NCBI GenBank assembly: GCA_010015655.1 | Contig: ML976681.1 | Span: 208,703 to 272,702 of the forward strand | Length of the DNA stretch: 64,000 bases | Direction: 5' to 3' | Origin: Bimuria novae-zelandiae CBS 107.79 | Lineage: Eukaryota; Ascomycota; Dothideomycetes; Pleosporales; Didymosphaeriaceae | In this document: piece after piece, positions 23,301 through 34,646 of the stretch | How the letters are laid out: the number at the start of each line of letters is the position of its first letter | Position numbering within the stretch: the first letter of the stretch is position 1 | Program-made: the position numbers and the translations under genes | The notes under the pieces: model-generated | The model's input: only the letters and a program-made list of their open reading frames with translations | Told to the model about the DNA's origin: nothing | Databases searched by the model: none

Positions 23301-25150
23301 ATAATAGGATTACTTACGCTTATCCCTAGAGTGCTTTATTAACTAGCAGCCAGGCTTACTATAAATAAAGTATTTCTTTTAAGATTATAGTTGCTCAGGT
23401 GGCAGTGGCTATTAGAAGGGTAACCCTCGAGAGTTACCTTAATAGGGTCTATAATTATTAACGTCTTGCGGCAAGAAGCGCGACAAGAATCCTTATAATC
23501 TATTACTTTAACCTCTCCGCAAGCCTTTACCTTCGTAGGTCCTATTAGTCTAGTACTACTTATAGCTGTTTGCGTTAGGGTCGTCCTTATAAGGGTGTTA
23601 GAGGTTATAGTAGTTCTAATACTCCTTATTAGTAATATATTACGTTAGGCTTGGATTGTGCGCCTCGCGCGAGCGGGTAGTAGCGCTAATAAATAAGCAT
23701 AGAGTAGAGTAGAGGCCTTTAAAAGTAGGCGCTAGGGCGAAGAGGGCAAAGTTATAATCCTTAATACTATTACACGCGTTAAGTAGTTATTCGCGTAGCA
23801 CGTTATTATCTTAGTAATTATAGCCTAGCCCGCGTTAAAGCTTTTGGAGCTTATTAATAAGTAATTAGAGAGTATTAAGATAAGATTTATTAAGGTAGGC
23901 GCTAATTATACGTGCCAGCGTGGTTATTCTCTACTTACTAAGGTATAATTAATAATTCTCCTTATTATGGAAGTAGCTCTTTATTATACCTATTATTATC
24001 TTAAAATTATAGCCCTAACCCGCAAGGCAGTTATAGTAGTAGTTAGACGCTCTATCTTTTAGTATAATAGAAAAAGCTCGATCCTAGTATTGCTTAGGTA
24101 GCCCTATCTTGCTGCAATTGTCTTAGAAGATTCTAAATTTAGTGTTAAACACGTTATACAGCTTACCTCTAAAGCGCTTCTTATTATTGTATAGCTTGTA
24201 GAGGTCTGTAATAAGTCAATATGCGTTGTTAAGACGTGTGGCGTCTATAGGGCTTTCGTGCTATAGATAGGGGTTATACGTATTATACTAGTTTAGCTGC
24301 TGCGTAGAGGATAAAGGCGCGTTGTGCTGCTAATAAGGGGGCAGGTATGTAGTAGGCTGCCATTTTAGTAGAGGTATAGGTTGGTAGATAGTGCGTGCTA
24401 TTAGAGCTAGTTAAGGAAAAGCAAGGTGCGTAGAGGGTTATTAAAAAGATTCCTGTAACGGAGGCGTATTATGTAGAGGCGATGTCGCAAGATTTAGATT
24501 AAAGCGCGAGTTAAACCTCTTATTTATTTTAAGCTAGTGAGTAACCTCTTTATTAGTCTATTTATAATAGTCGCCCTGCAGCGCTTTTGCGATGTTATAG
24601 GCAATTAACTTGCTATTTTTAGCTATAAAGACGCCTTGCTTGCGTAGGTGGTCTCGTAATTTAGTAATAAGAGATTTGTTGCCTTTGTTAAAGAGTTCTT
24701 TTAGCTATCTTTTAAAGATAATAGTTATCTGCTCCTATAGCTTATAGTCCTCCTATTCTTTATTTTAGGAGATCTGGTAGTAGAAGAGGATATATATGTT
24801 TACACTCTTTATATTAATTTTTGTAATGTCTGTATTCTTATTAATATTAAGGGGCTAGCCCTAACTATCCTTATTAATGAGCGCCTGTTCTTCCTTCGTG
24901 AGATAGTTAGTAAGAGGCATCATAGGAAAGCGATTTAGAGGTCGTAAGGCGTCTCTTTAAGAGAGTAAGACGCAGGTTAATTAATAGTACTATTAGTGGC
25001 GGGTACTATAGAGCGTGATAGACAGGGACTTAGGTAAACACTTAGAGTCCTTATTACTTAGTAGTAGGCTACGACGCGCGAGCTTCTGGCGAAGGCGTAA
25101 TAGACGCAGAGACCTAGGTAAACGCTTAAGGTCTTGTTAGTACACGGTTT
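23301..25150 (-). pseudogene. gag: B2 gag pseudogene
   Basis: Near 23400-23330 the minus strand reads KYFIYSKPGCWLIKHSRDKR. This is the zinc knuckle of this family (CX2CX4C then H) with Cys-to-Tyr changes. It is preceded by a Gly/Asn/Arg-rich linker like that of B1. No start can be fixed. A charged tract with runs of Ala and Arg lies upstream. Confidence 0.6.
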
Positions 25151-25247
25151 AAGGTATCGCTATACCCCTTATTATGTCTCTTCTAGTTCTCCTTGCTGTC
25201 TGTGGTTATCTCTTATAGCATTAACTGTGAGGGTAACCACTAATTAG

Positions 25248-25487
25248 TGTCGGTTCACAGGTAGCAAGGAATAAACAAGTAACTCTCTGTCTTTGGTATC
25301 TAGTGTCTGTATTGTCTGTGTGTTCTATAATAGTTCTATATACCTTCCTTCCAGTTCTCGTGGATGTGAGCGAGTACCAGGTAATATAGAGGCGAAGGGG
25401 TTTCGGTACAGTATTAGGTTAACTGGAAGTGAGGGGGTACAAGGGTTACACAGTTCCCTTAGCGCGGAAGGCGAGGCAGTGCAGACA
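25248..25487 (-). repeat. B2 5' LTR (240 bp)
   Basis: This is the right-hand copy of the LTR pair, TGTCGGTTCACAGG to GTGCAGACA. It is immediately followed by ACTAC and by coding sequence of B3. Confidence 0.93.
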
Positions 25488-26972
25488 ACTACTTAACTAA
25501 GACTAAGCTACGCTAGCTTTAATAACGCTTTAGCTATTCTGCTACTAGATAACTACACAAGATCCTTGGCAAAGCAGGCTATAAAGACGCTAATAAAGAC
25601 ATTATTAATCGCATTAATAAGTACTGTTACTAGTGTTAAATCTATAGTAAAGCACCTAGCTATTTCCGCTTTACCATTCGTAATAACATGGACTTTAACT
25701 TATGCATTATTATTAATATAATATACATTAATTAGAAACTAGTGCTCCACGCAGTTAATAAAGCTATAGCTTTTTAAGCTACTTAATTTATGCTAAATAT
25801 CTAGGTAAACACTACTTGGGATCTCCTTCGCGCTATGTAGATTAATATATACGTTAGTCCTTCTAACGTTATTAAGATAAATGCTAGCAAGAACTTTATT
25901 ACTAACAAGTTTATTAATAACGTTACGTCACTTATAATTAAGGTTAAGGAAGTCCTAGTAGAGGCATATTATTTAATTAGTAAAGTTAAGTGCTATTATG
26001 CTCCTATTCGCCATACTTATAAGGTAATCTTTATAAACGTTGGACGTACAACCGCTCCTAAACATATCTTATAGATAGCTATTAAGGCTATTAATAACAC
26101 CGCAGGTCCTAACAGACTTATCCTAACTCTTCTTATCTTTATAGTATATCCTTGCCTATTAAAGAAATTACTACTATTACTATCTATTACCGCCCGCGGC
26201 GCTATAGTGCGTAAAGCAATAGCTAAAGTGCGTAAGATTAAGGTAAAGCGCTAAGTTAATAAGGCTCTTATGACTTATAATAGTCCTAACGTAACTAATA
26301 TCTTACTATTACCTATCTTAAGCAGCGTTAAGGTCTAGCAAGAGAACTATAGATAGTCTAGCCTATATTAGATAATCGCCCTCTACGTTAATAAGTAATC
26401 TACAGTTATTAAAATTAATAATAAATAAGTTACCTTCTATATCACCGTAGTGCGCCTATATTATGCAGAAAATACGACTATTATTACCCCTCTCGTAGAG
26501 GACAAGGACAACAGTAGCTCTAATAATAATTTTACTCTTATTATAAAGGAGGAGCCCGCGCCCAAGCGTAAGCGCGATAGGCTAAAAGGCTTAAGAAATA
26601 AGCCTAAACCTAACAAAGTTATAACTACTACTATTAACTTTAATTAACGTGAGCGTGATAATCTTATCCTAGCTAAGAAGCTATAAGTAGTCAGTAAGAT
26701 TATAATACTAAGGTAACTATTTAAAGTATTTATAAAGGTAAAGATTAACGCCCTTATTATATAAGGCGTCATTCGCTTTAAAAAGTATAGTTCTTATTAT
26801 TATAATAAGGTCTATATCTTTAAGTCACGCATTGTTAATAAAGTCAAAGGCAAGACTACTAACTACCTATAGAAGAAGTCCTGTCTTATTATCTAAGAAT
26901 ACGCTAATAATAAAAAGAAGCTTATTCTAACATAGTCTTCCACTATCTAGCGTGCAAGCCAGCGTGTGATTA
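25488..26972 (+). pseudogene. pol: Copia B3 integrase to RT-start fragment
   Basis: The plus strand reads a pre-integrase segment (KILGKAGYKDANKDIINRIN), the core (LHAVNKAIAF, VNTTWDLLRAM, SNVIKINASKNFITNKF) and AIKAINNTAGPNRLILTLLI. An open segment at 26450-26647 has an AT-hook-like KRKRDRLKGLRNKPKPNK. RT then begins: FKSRIVNKVKGKTTNY, LIIQEYANN, SSTIQRASQRVIM. The family has Asp where integrase here has Asn. It is truncated on the left by B2 and on the right by G2. Its overlap in content with B1 shows that the two are separate copies. Confidence 0.85.
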
Positions 26973-27318
26973 TGTTAGGATCTGAACATGTATGGAACGC
27001 GGAGGACCAACGGGCCTTAGTAGAAGTAACACTCGGCGGGGTCGCGTAACCGAGGTCACGTAATGTACTATCTAGCCAAGACATACCATCCTGCTAAGAT
27101 TGTGGAAGGTGTACCATCCACGGATAGCGCGACCATCCATCGGAATCTAGGGACGATAGAAAGAGAGATAGACGGTAAGATTTACCCCTCTTATATATAA
27201 ACCTACAGGAATACCCTTAAGGCATTCGTGTTTAACCTGTTTATTAATCTATTATTTAGATCTAAATAAGTAACCTTGTTGATTTGATTATGCTGTACAC
27301 ACCTTTAATACTAACGCC
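26973..27318 (+). repeat. G2 5' LTR
   Basis: It starts TGTTAGGATCTGAACATG; the first 112 bases match 62589-62701 with transitions. A TATATATAA box lies near 27190. The 3' limit is uncertain: ATACTAAC near 27311-27318 is the best inverted match to the LTR tip. Confidence 0.75.
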
Positions 27319-27446
27319 CTAGTGATAAGCGTAAGCTATTACTACGACCCTCTCCTCTCCTACTAGTATTCCTGCCCGAGAACCAACCTTAGCCCCTTAG
27401 GGATTAGCTATCTCTTCGGGATCTTAATATTTTAAACACCCTTAAC

Positions 27447-29340
27447 ATGAGTACTACTAGGACCCCTACCTCTTCCATGGCTTTGGACAACCACGTCACC
27501 CCTATAGGGGATGGCAAGAACAAGGCATACAAACCTAACTTATATAATAGTAATCGTACTCTCCTTAACACCTAGCTCTTGCAGCTAGACCTCTACTTCT
27601 TTAACTAAAACTAAGACCTTAAAGACAAGAAGAAGGTTATCTTTACTGCGACCTATATACAAGGAAGCGCTAAAGAATAGATCTATCCCTACCTAGTTAA
27701 GTATTTAGACATGGACTACGACAACGAGGACGAAAAGTACATCGACGAACACGCCAATGCGATCGATATTATTAAAGATTATAACAACTTTAAGACGTGC
27801 CTTTAATAAATATTTAGAATTGCTAACAAAATAGCTATCGCTAAATAAGCAATCCAAACAGTTCGCTAACACTAATTTATAGCTAAATACACGGCCGAGT
27901 TCCGCAAGTACGTAGTATAACTTGACTAGAAGGATAAATCTCTTAAGACAATATATAAACAAGGCCTTAAACGCAATATGCGCGAAGAACTCCTACGCAA
28001 TAGTGCAAAGATAGAGACCTTAGAAAAACTATATAAAGAGACTATCCGCATTAATAGGGAATAGTTCGCTTTGCAGGAAGAATTCCGCAAGAACCTAAGG
28101 AACGCTAGTTTTAAACAACAGGCACCTATAGTCTACAGGTCGCTACTAAAAACACCTCAACGCCAGTAACGCAACTATTACGGACCCTAACTTATAAAAG
28201 ATATTTAGTTTAATAACCTAGAAAAGGGAACAGGAAAGGCTATAGGCTTTTAAAAGCCTAACCAACGTATTTTAGATAGAACCTGACAACAGGGGACCGA
28301 GACGCGTAAATGCTTCACATGTGGCAAACTAGGCTACATAGCCAGGAACTGCAGATCTAAGAACAAGATCATTAGGCAGCTAAACGTACTAATCGTTAAT
28401 AAAAAAGAAACCACTGACAAAGAATGGCAGGTAATAGACGCCATTAAGCAGATTAACATCCACGACGAAGAATTAGAGCGATTAGAATTACCTAACTTAC
28501 GACTCTATAAGGATGCACACGAAAGTTCGGACGAAAAAGGAAAGAAGAAGGAACTAATGCCTCGATCTCCTACGCCTTACCCTAGCTAAAACAAACTAGT
28601 TACTAGTAAGACGACAAATGTTTTCGACTTCTTAGAAAAACACTAACCAAGGGAAGGAGACTTCGGGTTTACAGTAATAGAATAATAAGACTACGCAGAA
28701 GCATTTTTTTACGCTTACTAACCTAACCTAGTTAGTAAAGCAGCGCGAGAAATGGCGGACCACTACTACGCCCACAAAGACCCTAAGAAGAAGTACCTAA
28801 ATAAAAGCCCAAACTACGAACTATAGTACGACCTAGACTACCGCAATCCTACGCATGAGACTATACAATAGACCCTCTACAGAGAAGATTAATATACTAT
28901 TTACTACCTAGCCAAAGAATATAGCTACTTTCCCCAAACGTACTAATAATGCAAATAGGAGTGGTTTAACTGCCCTATTGCCTATTGTAATGTTCACCTC
29001 TAGGACAAGCGCGAAACGCGATACTTTCCGCACCTTAACCAAGTAATATCGCTACTAGTTAACGGAAAATGCGTATTAGACAAATGGCAAACATGCTTAC
29101 ACCCTAACTACGAGGAACACAAAGAGCAAAAAGGAAAGCATGGGTTTAATCGCATACTAAAAGGGACTACGACCCTTAGGATTAAAACGGTAACAAAGGA
29201 AGAAGACGGTGAAGCTCTCCTAGAAGAGGCCTAGCAGTAGCCTTAGGAGAAGAAGAAAGAAGGATACCTTAAGCCTATAAAGCCACCTACAGAAAAGATG
29301 TCTTTTTTAGACCTAGGCTTAGGCGGGAAAACGCCTTCAG
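27447..29340 (+). pseudogene. gag: G2 gag pseudogene
   Basis: The ATG at 27447 opens MSTTRTPTSSMALDNHVTPI, about 130 bases after the LTR. It is followed by a capsid-like segment (LQLDLYFF, FTATYIQGSAKE, IYPYLVKYLD). A zinc knuckle CFTCGKLGYIARNC lies at 28311-28352, with the His changed to Tyr. A long acidic and basic region follows. The start is convincing from position and from family resemblance. Stops replace Gln and Trp codons throughout. Confidence 0.8.
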
Positions 29341-30834
29341 AGAACTAAATGCTATAAATAGTTAGGCATTAATTAAGCTACCAGTATAGCTTAAAGAAAT
29401 ATAGATAAAAGCCATGCTAGACTCAGGAGCACAGGAGAGTTATGTGTCGAGAAAAGCACTTAATAGAGCAGGACTCTATAAGCGTAAAAAGGCCATACCC
29501 TATGCTATCTATATCGCGAATAGACAACTAATGCCCGGCAAAGCAACGATTAAATACAAGGTCGAAACTACCCTTACGATCTATAGACACTAGAAATTAA
29601 TTACCCTCGATATTATTAAGGAAGCTAATCACGACGTAATTTTAGGATTACCCTGGTTAAGGAAGCACAACCCCATAATTAACTAGGAAAAGAAAGAGCT
29701 ATTCTTTAAGCGCTACAATTGTGCATTGCAAGCAAAGCCTACGTATTAATAGAGTATAATAGTAGATAAGAGAGCTATTAATAACATAGTCTCGCGACCG
29801 AAAGTTAATAAACACGAAACTAACTTAGTAGACGCTAGTAGGAACTACTAGGTTATAAAGCGTAAGTACGAAGAGAACAGCATATCTCTTAATATCCCTA
29901 ATAAATATAAAGAATAGAGTTATTTATTTTAGGAAAAGAACGGAGTAAACGCCCTTCTTAAGCATACACACTAAGATTATTACATTGTTCTCGAAGAGGG
30001 AAAAACGCCACCCTTTAGACCACTATATAGACAAAGCGTAAAAGAACTCTAATAGACACGCGAATTCCTAAAGAAAGCCCTTAAAAGGTAATAGATACGC
30101 AAGTCAGAATTGCTAGTAGTATTACCTTTAATATTTATTATAAAGAAGGATGGAACACAACGTCCCCGCATTAACTATAGAAGGCTAAACGATATAACAA
30201 TTAAGAATAGATACCTACTACTAAATATACAAGAGTCTCGAGACAGGCTAGGACGAGCCAAGATATTCACACAATTCGACCTACGAGACGGATACCACCT
30301 CATATAAATAGTAGCAGGTGACGAGTGGAAGACAGCTTTTCGAACTAGATATAGACTATTTAAGTACTAAGTTATGCCTTTTGGACTCACGAACGCACCA
30401 GCAACGTTCTAAGTAATAATTAATAACGTACTAAGGAACTACCTTAACATATTTATAGTTACCTACCTTAACGACATCCTGATATTCTCTAAACAAGAGA
30501 AGGATTATGTATAATACGTATAAATAGTACTACGAGCACTAGACAGCGCCAACCTATAATTAAAACTTAAGAAATATAAATTCTATGTTATAGAATTAGA
30601 GTTTCTAGGACATGTTATTAATACCGAAGGTATCTAAGTAAGCCCTTTAAAGATTAAGGAAGTAAAAAAGTAAAAATTACCTACTAACCTTAAGGAAGTA
30701 TAAGCCTTCCTTAGATTTACTAGATTTAATAGATAGTTTATCACAGACTACTCCAGAATTACGCTACCACTTACGAACCTCACAAAGAAAGACAAACCTT
30801 TTAATTAGACAAAAGAATGCGAGCAAGCATTCTA
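29341..30834 (+). pseudogene. pol: G2 pol, first part: protease and reverse transcriptase
   Basis: The protease reads MLDSGAQESYVSRKALNRAG with the active-site DSGA at 29420-29431, then DVILGLPWLRKHNP. An open piece at 30110-30307 holds the RT start (FIIKKDGTQRPRINYRRLND, then IFTQFDLRDGYHLI). VMPFGLTNAPATF follows. The catalytic box is YLND at 30464-30475, with the first Asp of YLDD changed to Asn. The frame ends KECEQAF at 30834, where LINE L is inserted. RIP damage is moderate. Confidence 0.92.
30819..30834 (+). repeat. Target-site duplication of LINE L (left copy)
   Basis: GCGAGCAAGCATTCTA here and GTGAGCAAGTATTCTA at 60055-60070 differ by two C-to-T changes. Fourteen to sixteen bases is typical of target-primed reverse transcription. 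It proves that G2 was one continuous element before the nest formed. Confidence 0.88.
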
Positions 30835-31600
30835 GTAGTAGTAGTAGTAGTATTGGTTTTACGTCCTATATAACCTCCCAGGGGGTATGTAGACGTGCCC
30901 TGCACTTAGTAAGGGCCACTTATACTAGTGCTATCGCTACTATAGAAGCGGCCTCTCTTACTGCTGTCTCTCTCCAGATAGGGGCAACTTAGCTATTTAA
31001 TCTAGCCTTTATATAATAATAGTGGGAAAAGGGGTGGCCTTCTAGCTACCCCTAGTCCTGTACAGAAGCATGCCAAGACTTATTAAAGGTAAGGAAAGAT
31101 ATATACACGCATATAGGTATATAAAAGAGAGAGCTAAGTCTTATATAGTAGATACCCTAGTAAGTTATAAGTAGGTAGCGTATTTACTTTACCTAAAGCG
31201 AGGGTTTACGTCTACTTACCTATAACGTAGTTAGCTAGTTACTTACTAACGTATACTATTATTAATACTAAGTATAAGAAGGGTTGCGTATTCTCCTAGG
31301 CTTAGCGCCCTAAGGTACTATATTCCTTCTCTAGTATCTATTAGGGGATATATTAGGCGTTATAACTAATAGTTAAAGCGTCGCACTGTCCGTGGGCAGT
31401 GTATAATATAGTCTAGGGCCAGGTCTACTCTATAGGTGCACGTAAGGGTCTCCTTATTATGCTTAAACTTCCTATAGTACTAGGCGTAGTTGCCGTGTCT
31501 TGTCCTCATGGATAGGAGCTTGGCCAGGGCGGGGCGTGTAAGCTCCAGCTCCGGCGGTTGCCTAGAGGGGGTGTATACTAGGCCCTACTAGTTATACTAT
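30835..31600 (-). other. LINE L 3' untranslated region and tail
   Basis: The plus strand begins with about six repeats of TAG, i.e. a (CTA)n tail on the LINE strand, directly at the TSD. No coding pattern is visible over the following several hundred bases; it is presumed 3' UTR. Confidence 0.65.
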
Positions 31601-32508
31601 ATAGAGAGATTTAGTGTGCGTATACGCTACTACTCTTATTATATAGCGCGTACGTATGCGCGCGCATTAGATCGTAGACCTAATATTATAGGGTTAGCTA
31701 CCTTCCCTATAGGTAGGCGTAGGTCCTTAGCTACCTTATCTACTAGCTAATTAGCTAGCTTATTACCTTTAATACCTATATAGCCTAGTAACTATTAGAT
31801 TTAAATATCCTAGGTGTCTATGGCTTCCTAGCAGCGTATAAAGGCCCACTAGGATAACAGCGCGGGGTCTCCCCTAATGCCCTAAATAACTAATGTGCTA
31901 TCTACACATATTTAGATCTGGCTTAGGCGGTGCGCCTAAGTCTATAGCACGTATTAAAGACCTCTCTAGGCCCCCACTGCTTCTGCGTCGAAGACGTGGG
32001 CCCGCGTGTTAAGGGAGCCTTTACCTGTGTACAGTAGACTCTGGCCCTAGTACATAGCGTATCTATAGGTTACGTGGCGCTCGCCGTTTTCTGTGCGCTG
32101 TTCTAAGCCGTCTAAGAACACTGTGATTGTCTTAGTAGGCAGGCTTGTCCACTATTGTTTAAATTCTTTAGTAGCGAGCTTTTTAGGCTTATTATTTATA
32201 GGGTCTATTCGGCACTAGTTAGAATAGTGCGATTATAGTAGTATAGGGCAAGGTACTAGTGCGAATAGCTATGCGAGTAGTTAAACTTTTATATATAGGC
32301 GCTATAGGCGTTTGGCGCCTCTTCCTTTATATACTATGGTTAGTCGCGTGCGCGCTATAAGCGAGTAATCTTTATTAACGTAGTATAGGCGCATAGCGAA
32401 CCTTACCTTACACTCTTTAAGCGCTATAGCTACTAAGGGAATGCCTACGTCTTTATATAGCGTGGTAGTAGGCGTGGTGCAGTAGGCGGAGACGACGCCT
32501 CTAACTAC
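31600..32508 (-). pseudogene. LINE L ORF2 C-terminus: post-RT region and RNase H
   Basis: The minus strand reads an RNase H segment near 31960-31720 (CVDSTLVI, RGDPALLS, WAFIRC, then GYIGIKGNKLAN and LVDKVAKDLRLPIG). The Trp-Cys-x-G-H core is partly lost. Open frame 32302-32538 (TTPTTTLYKDVGIPLVAIAL, then KVRFAMRLYYVNKDY) is the conserved stretch between RT and RNase H in Tad1 LINEs. Its first codons belong to the pogo P1 inverted repeat, so the apparent start is false. The piece ends at the TA target of P1. Confidence 0.82.
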
Positions 32509-32510
32509 TA

Positions 32511-32553
32511 CCGTGCCCGTGCACCCAACGCGCGCCATTAGCCAACGCGCGGA
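32511..32553 (+). repeat. P1 left terminal inverted repeat
   Basis: It starts CCGTGCCCGTGCACCCAACG and matches the reverse complement of 34602-34644 except for RIP-type changes. The paired CCAACGCGCG words are candidate transposase binding sites. Confidence 0.9.
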
Positions 32554-32564
32554 ACACTATTTAC

Positions 32565-34570
32565 ATGACACTTTTTTATCCTAACACAGCATAATAATAA
32601 TAATAGGCATTAACGAAGCAGTTGTAAAAGCAAAAAGTACACCTTTAGGAGAGAAAATCCTATAGATAAAAATAGCTTAAAAGCATAGCGTTGTTCGCTT
32701 AACTTTAACGCGTAAAGTGGAGCTTAGTGCGCGTTCTTACTAAAAGGATATAGTAACGCGTTAGAACCTTAGCCTATAGGAGGAAGCAGAGCTTATAAAA
32801 TACATAGACAAGCTTATAAAAGAACACCTCCTACCTATAAGAGAGATAGTTTAAAATTTCGCCTTAAATATCGCTAGGCATTAGGTCTTTAAGAGCTAAG
32901 TATTGCGCTTCTTAGATTATTACAACAATAAGCTTATATCTTAATTCACCACATCTATAGACTAGTAACGCCATATTGCTAACTCTAGTAATAAGTATAA
33001 GCTATACTACAACGCGCTACGCGATAAAATTAAGTTTTATAAGATAGAGCCTGCGCACATATATAATATAGATAAGAAAAGCTTTATAATTAGAGCTATT
33101 AGTAGACAGAAGAGAATCTTTAGTAAGCGTTAATTTAAGAAGAAACCCTCTAGGCAGATACTATAGGATAGCAATTATAAGTAGGTAAGCCTTATAGTAT
33201 ATGTGTGCGCGGATAGATCTGCTCTTCCTCTAGGCCTTATATATCTGGCTGAATCTTAGAATATTCAGAGCACCTGGGTGGAGGATGTGAAGGTGGGAGA
33301 ACATATAGCCTTCTTTAGAGTATTACCTAGTGGCTAGAGCAACGACGGCCTAGGCCTTACTTAGCTATAATAGGTGTTCTAGCGCTTTACTACATCTAAA
33401 GCTCGAAAAAAGTACCGCCTATTACTCGTGGATAGCTATAAAAGTCACCTAACTAAAGAGTTTTTAGAGTATTGCCACTAGCATAAGATTCTTATAAGTA
33501 TCTATCTACCTCACAGCACGCACACGCTTCAGCCGCTTAATATAATAATATTTAAGCCTCTTAGTACAGCATACTTAAAGAAGCTAGGAGAGCGCCTTTT
33601 TAAGCATAAAGGCCTAGTACTAGTAAAGAAGCCTAACTTCTTCTCGCTATTCTAGGATGCCTGGGTGGCTAGCTTTACTAAATTAAATATACTTAGCTCC
33701 TTTAAGGCAGTGGGCGTGAGCCCATTTAACCCTAATATTATACTAGATAAGTTTGTGGACAGCGACTCCAAGACTATAAAAGATAGCAACTCTAACGCTA
33801 CTATTTATAAAGGAGAATAGTAGAGGGTTCTAGATTAAGTAGTAAGGCGTGCGTTAAGGGGTGCAACAAAGAAGGATGTATTAATTATTTAGTAATTACT
33901 CTACTATATAGCTATCTAAAACACCCTTATAAGGAGCGAAAATAAAGGTCTAATAGACGCTCTTACTACTAAGAGGAAGCGAGAAAAGCAAGGCAAGCCT
34001 CTAGCTTTGCTATAACACTACAAGTACTAGGGACCGTACATAATGTGGACTCCTCGCTCCTTTCGAGAAGCGCGCACACGGATAAGGTTAGTAAAGCGTA
34101 AGGTAGAGGAGGAGGTGTTCTAAAAAGAAAAGGCAAGAAAGTTAAAGGCTGCTACTATAGCGTATAAGAAGCAAATTATAGAAGAGAAGCGCTAGATAGT
34201 GGCAAGAAAGAAGAAAGAGTAAGAGAGGAAGCGTGTAGAAGAGCGCTAAGCTATTAATACGCATAAAGCTAAAAAAGCACGTAAGAAATAGTAGCGTAAC
34301 TCTTAAAATAAATCTTAAACTACACAAAAACGTAAGCGCAAGGCCTTATAGTAATAAGGGGTTAAAAAAAGGTAGAAACGTAGTTCTATAGCTATATAAA
34401 GTAGTAGTGTTACTTATAAGCCGTGCTTAGCACCTGCACCTATAGTAAATAGTTACGGCTATAAAATACTTTAACTACGTAAATTTTAGTAGCAAATTCT
34501 GTCGCATAGGCCTATAGATTACTCTACCAGAAAATCTAGTAATAATAACTATTATATGTAACTCTACGGC
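32565..34570 (+). pseudogene. P1 transposase pseudogene (DDE, CENP-B/pogo type)
   Basis: The plus strand reads an N-terminal DNA-binding region (LQEEAELIKYIDKLIKEHLL, then PIREIVQNFALNIAR; stops read as Gln). The catalytic domain follows: HIYNIDKKSFII near 33060, VYVCADRSALPLGLIYLAES near 33195, GLGLT, YRLLLVDSYKSHL near 33415-33445 and HTLQPLNIIIFKPLSTAYLK near 33520. The first and second Asp are kept; the third (QPLD in the family) is Asn at 33539-33541. A Lys/Arg-rich tail follows. The start codon is uncertain. At least fifteen stops make it inactive. Confidence 0.85.
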
Positions 34571-34601
34571 CCTAAGTTTACTAGTAATAACTAGGGCCAA
34601 T

Positions 34602-34644
34602 TCCGCGCGTTGGCCGACGGCGCGCGTTGGGTGCACGGGCACGG
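34602..34644 (-). repeat. P1 right terminal inverted repeat
   Basis: It ends GGGTGCACGGGCACGG, followed by TA at 34645-34646. Confidence 0.9.
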
Positions 34645-34646
34645 TA

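Larger units (their letters stand above)
19326..25487 (-). mobile_element. Ty1/copia retrotransposon B2, complete, minus strand
   Basis: 240-bp LTRs at both ends surround a minus-strand gag-pol of the same protein family as B1 and B3, different from A1/A2. The ends are TGTCGG...GCAGACA. Flanks are ATACT on the left and ACTAC on the right, so there is no target duplication. The left flank ends late in integrase of B1, while the right flank begins before integrase of another copy. This points to ectopic recombination rather than a simple insertion. Confidence 0.92.
32511..34644 (+). mobile_element. pogo/Fot1-like DNA transposon P1 (2.13 kb)
   Basis: Inverted repeats of about 43 bp, starting CCGTGCCCGTGCACCC, face each other at 32511 and 34644. 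TA lies outside both (32509-32510 and 34645-34646), the pogo target. A single transposase-like frame fills the interior. Each repeat carries an internal pair of CCAACGCGCG words. It inserted into ORF2 of LINE L, whose reading continues on either side. Confidence 0.93.

Noticed and set aside
32302..32538. ATG start at 32538 as a genuine protein start
   Set aside because: The first codons belong to the P1 inverted repeat; the remainder is the internal part of LINE L ORF2.
34142..34327. Hydrophobic 61-codon minus-strand frame resembling a membrane protein
   Set aside because: Antisense of the Lys/Arg-rich tail of the P1 transposase; Lys codons read backwards give Leu/Phe, creating a false membrane segment.
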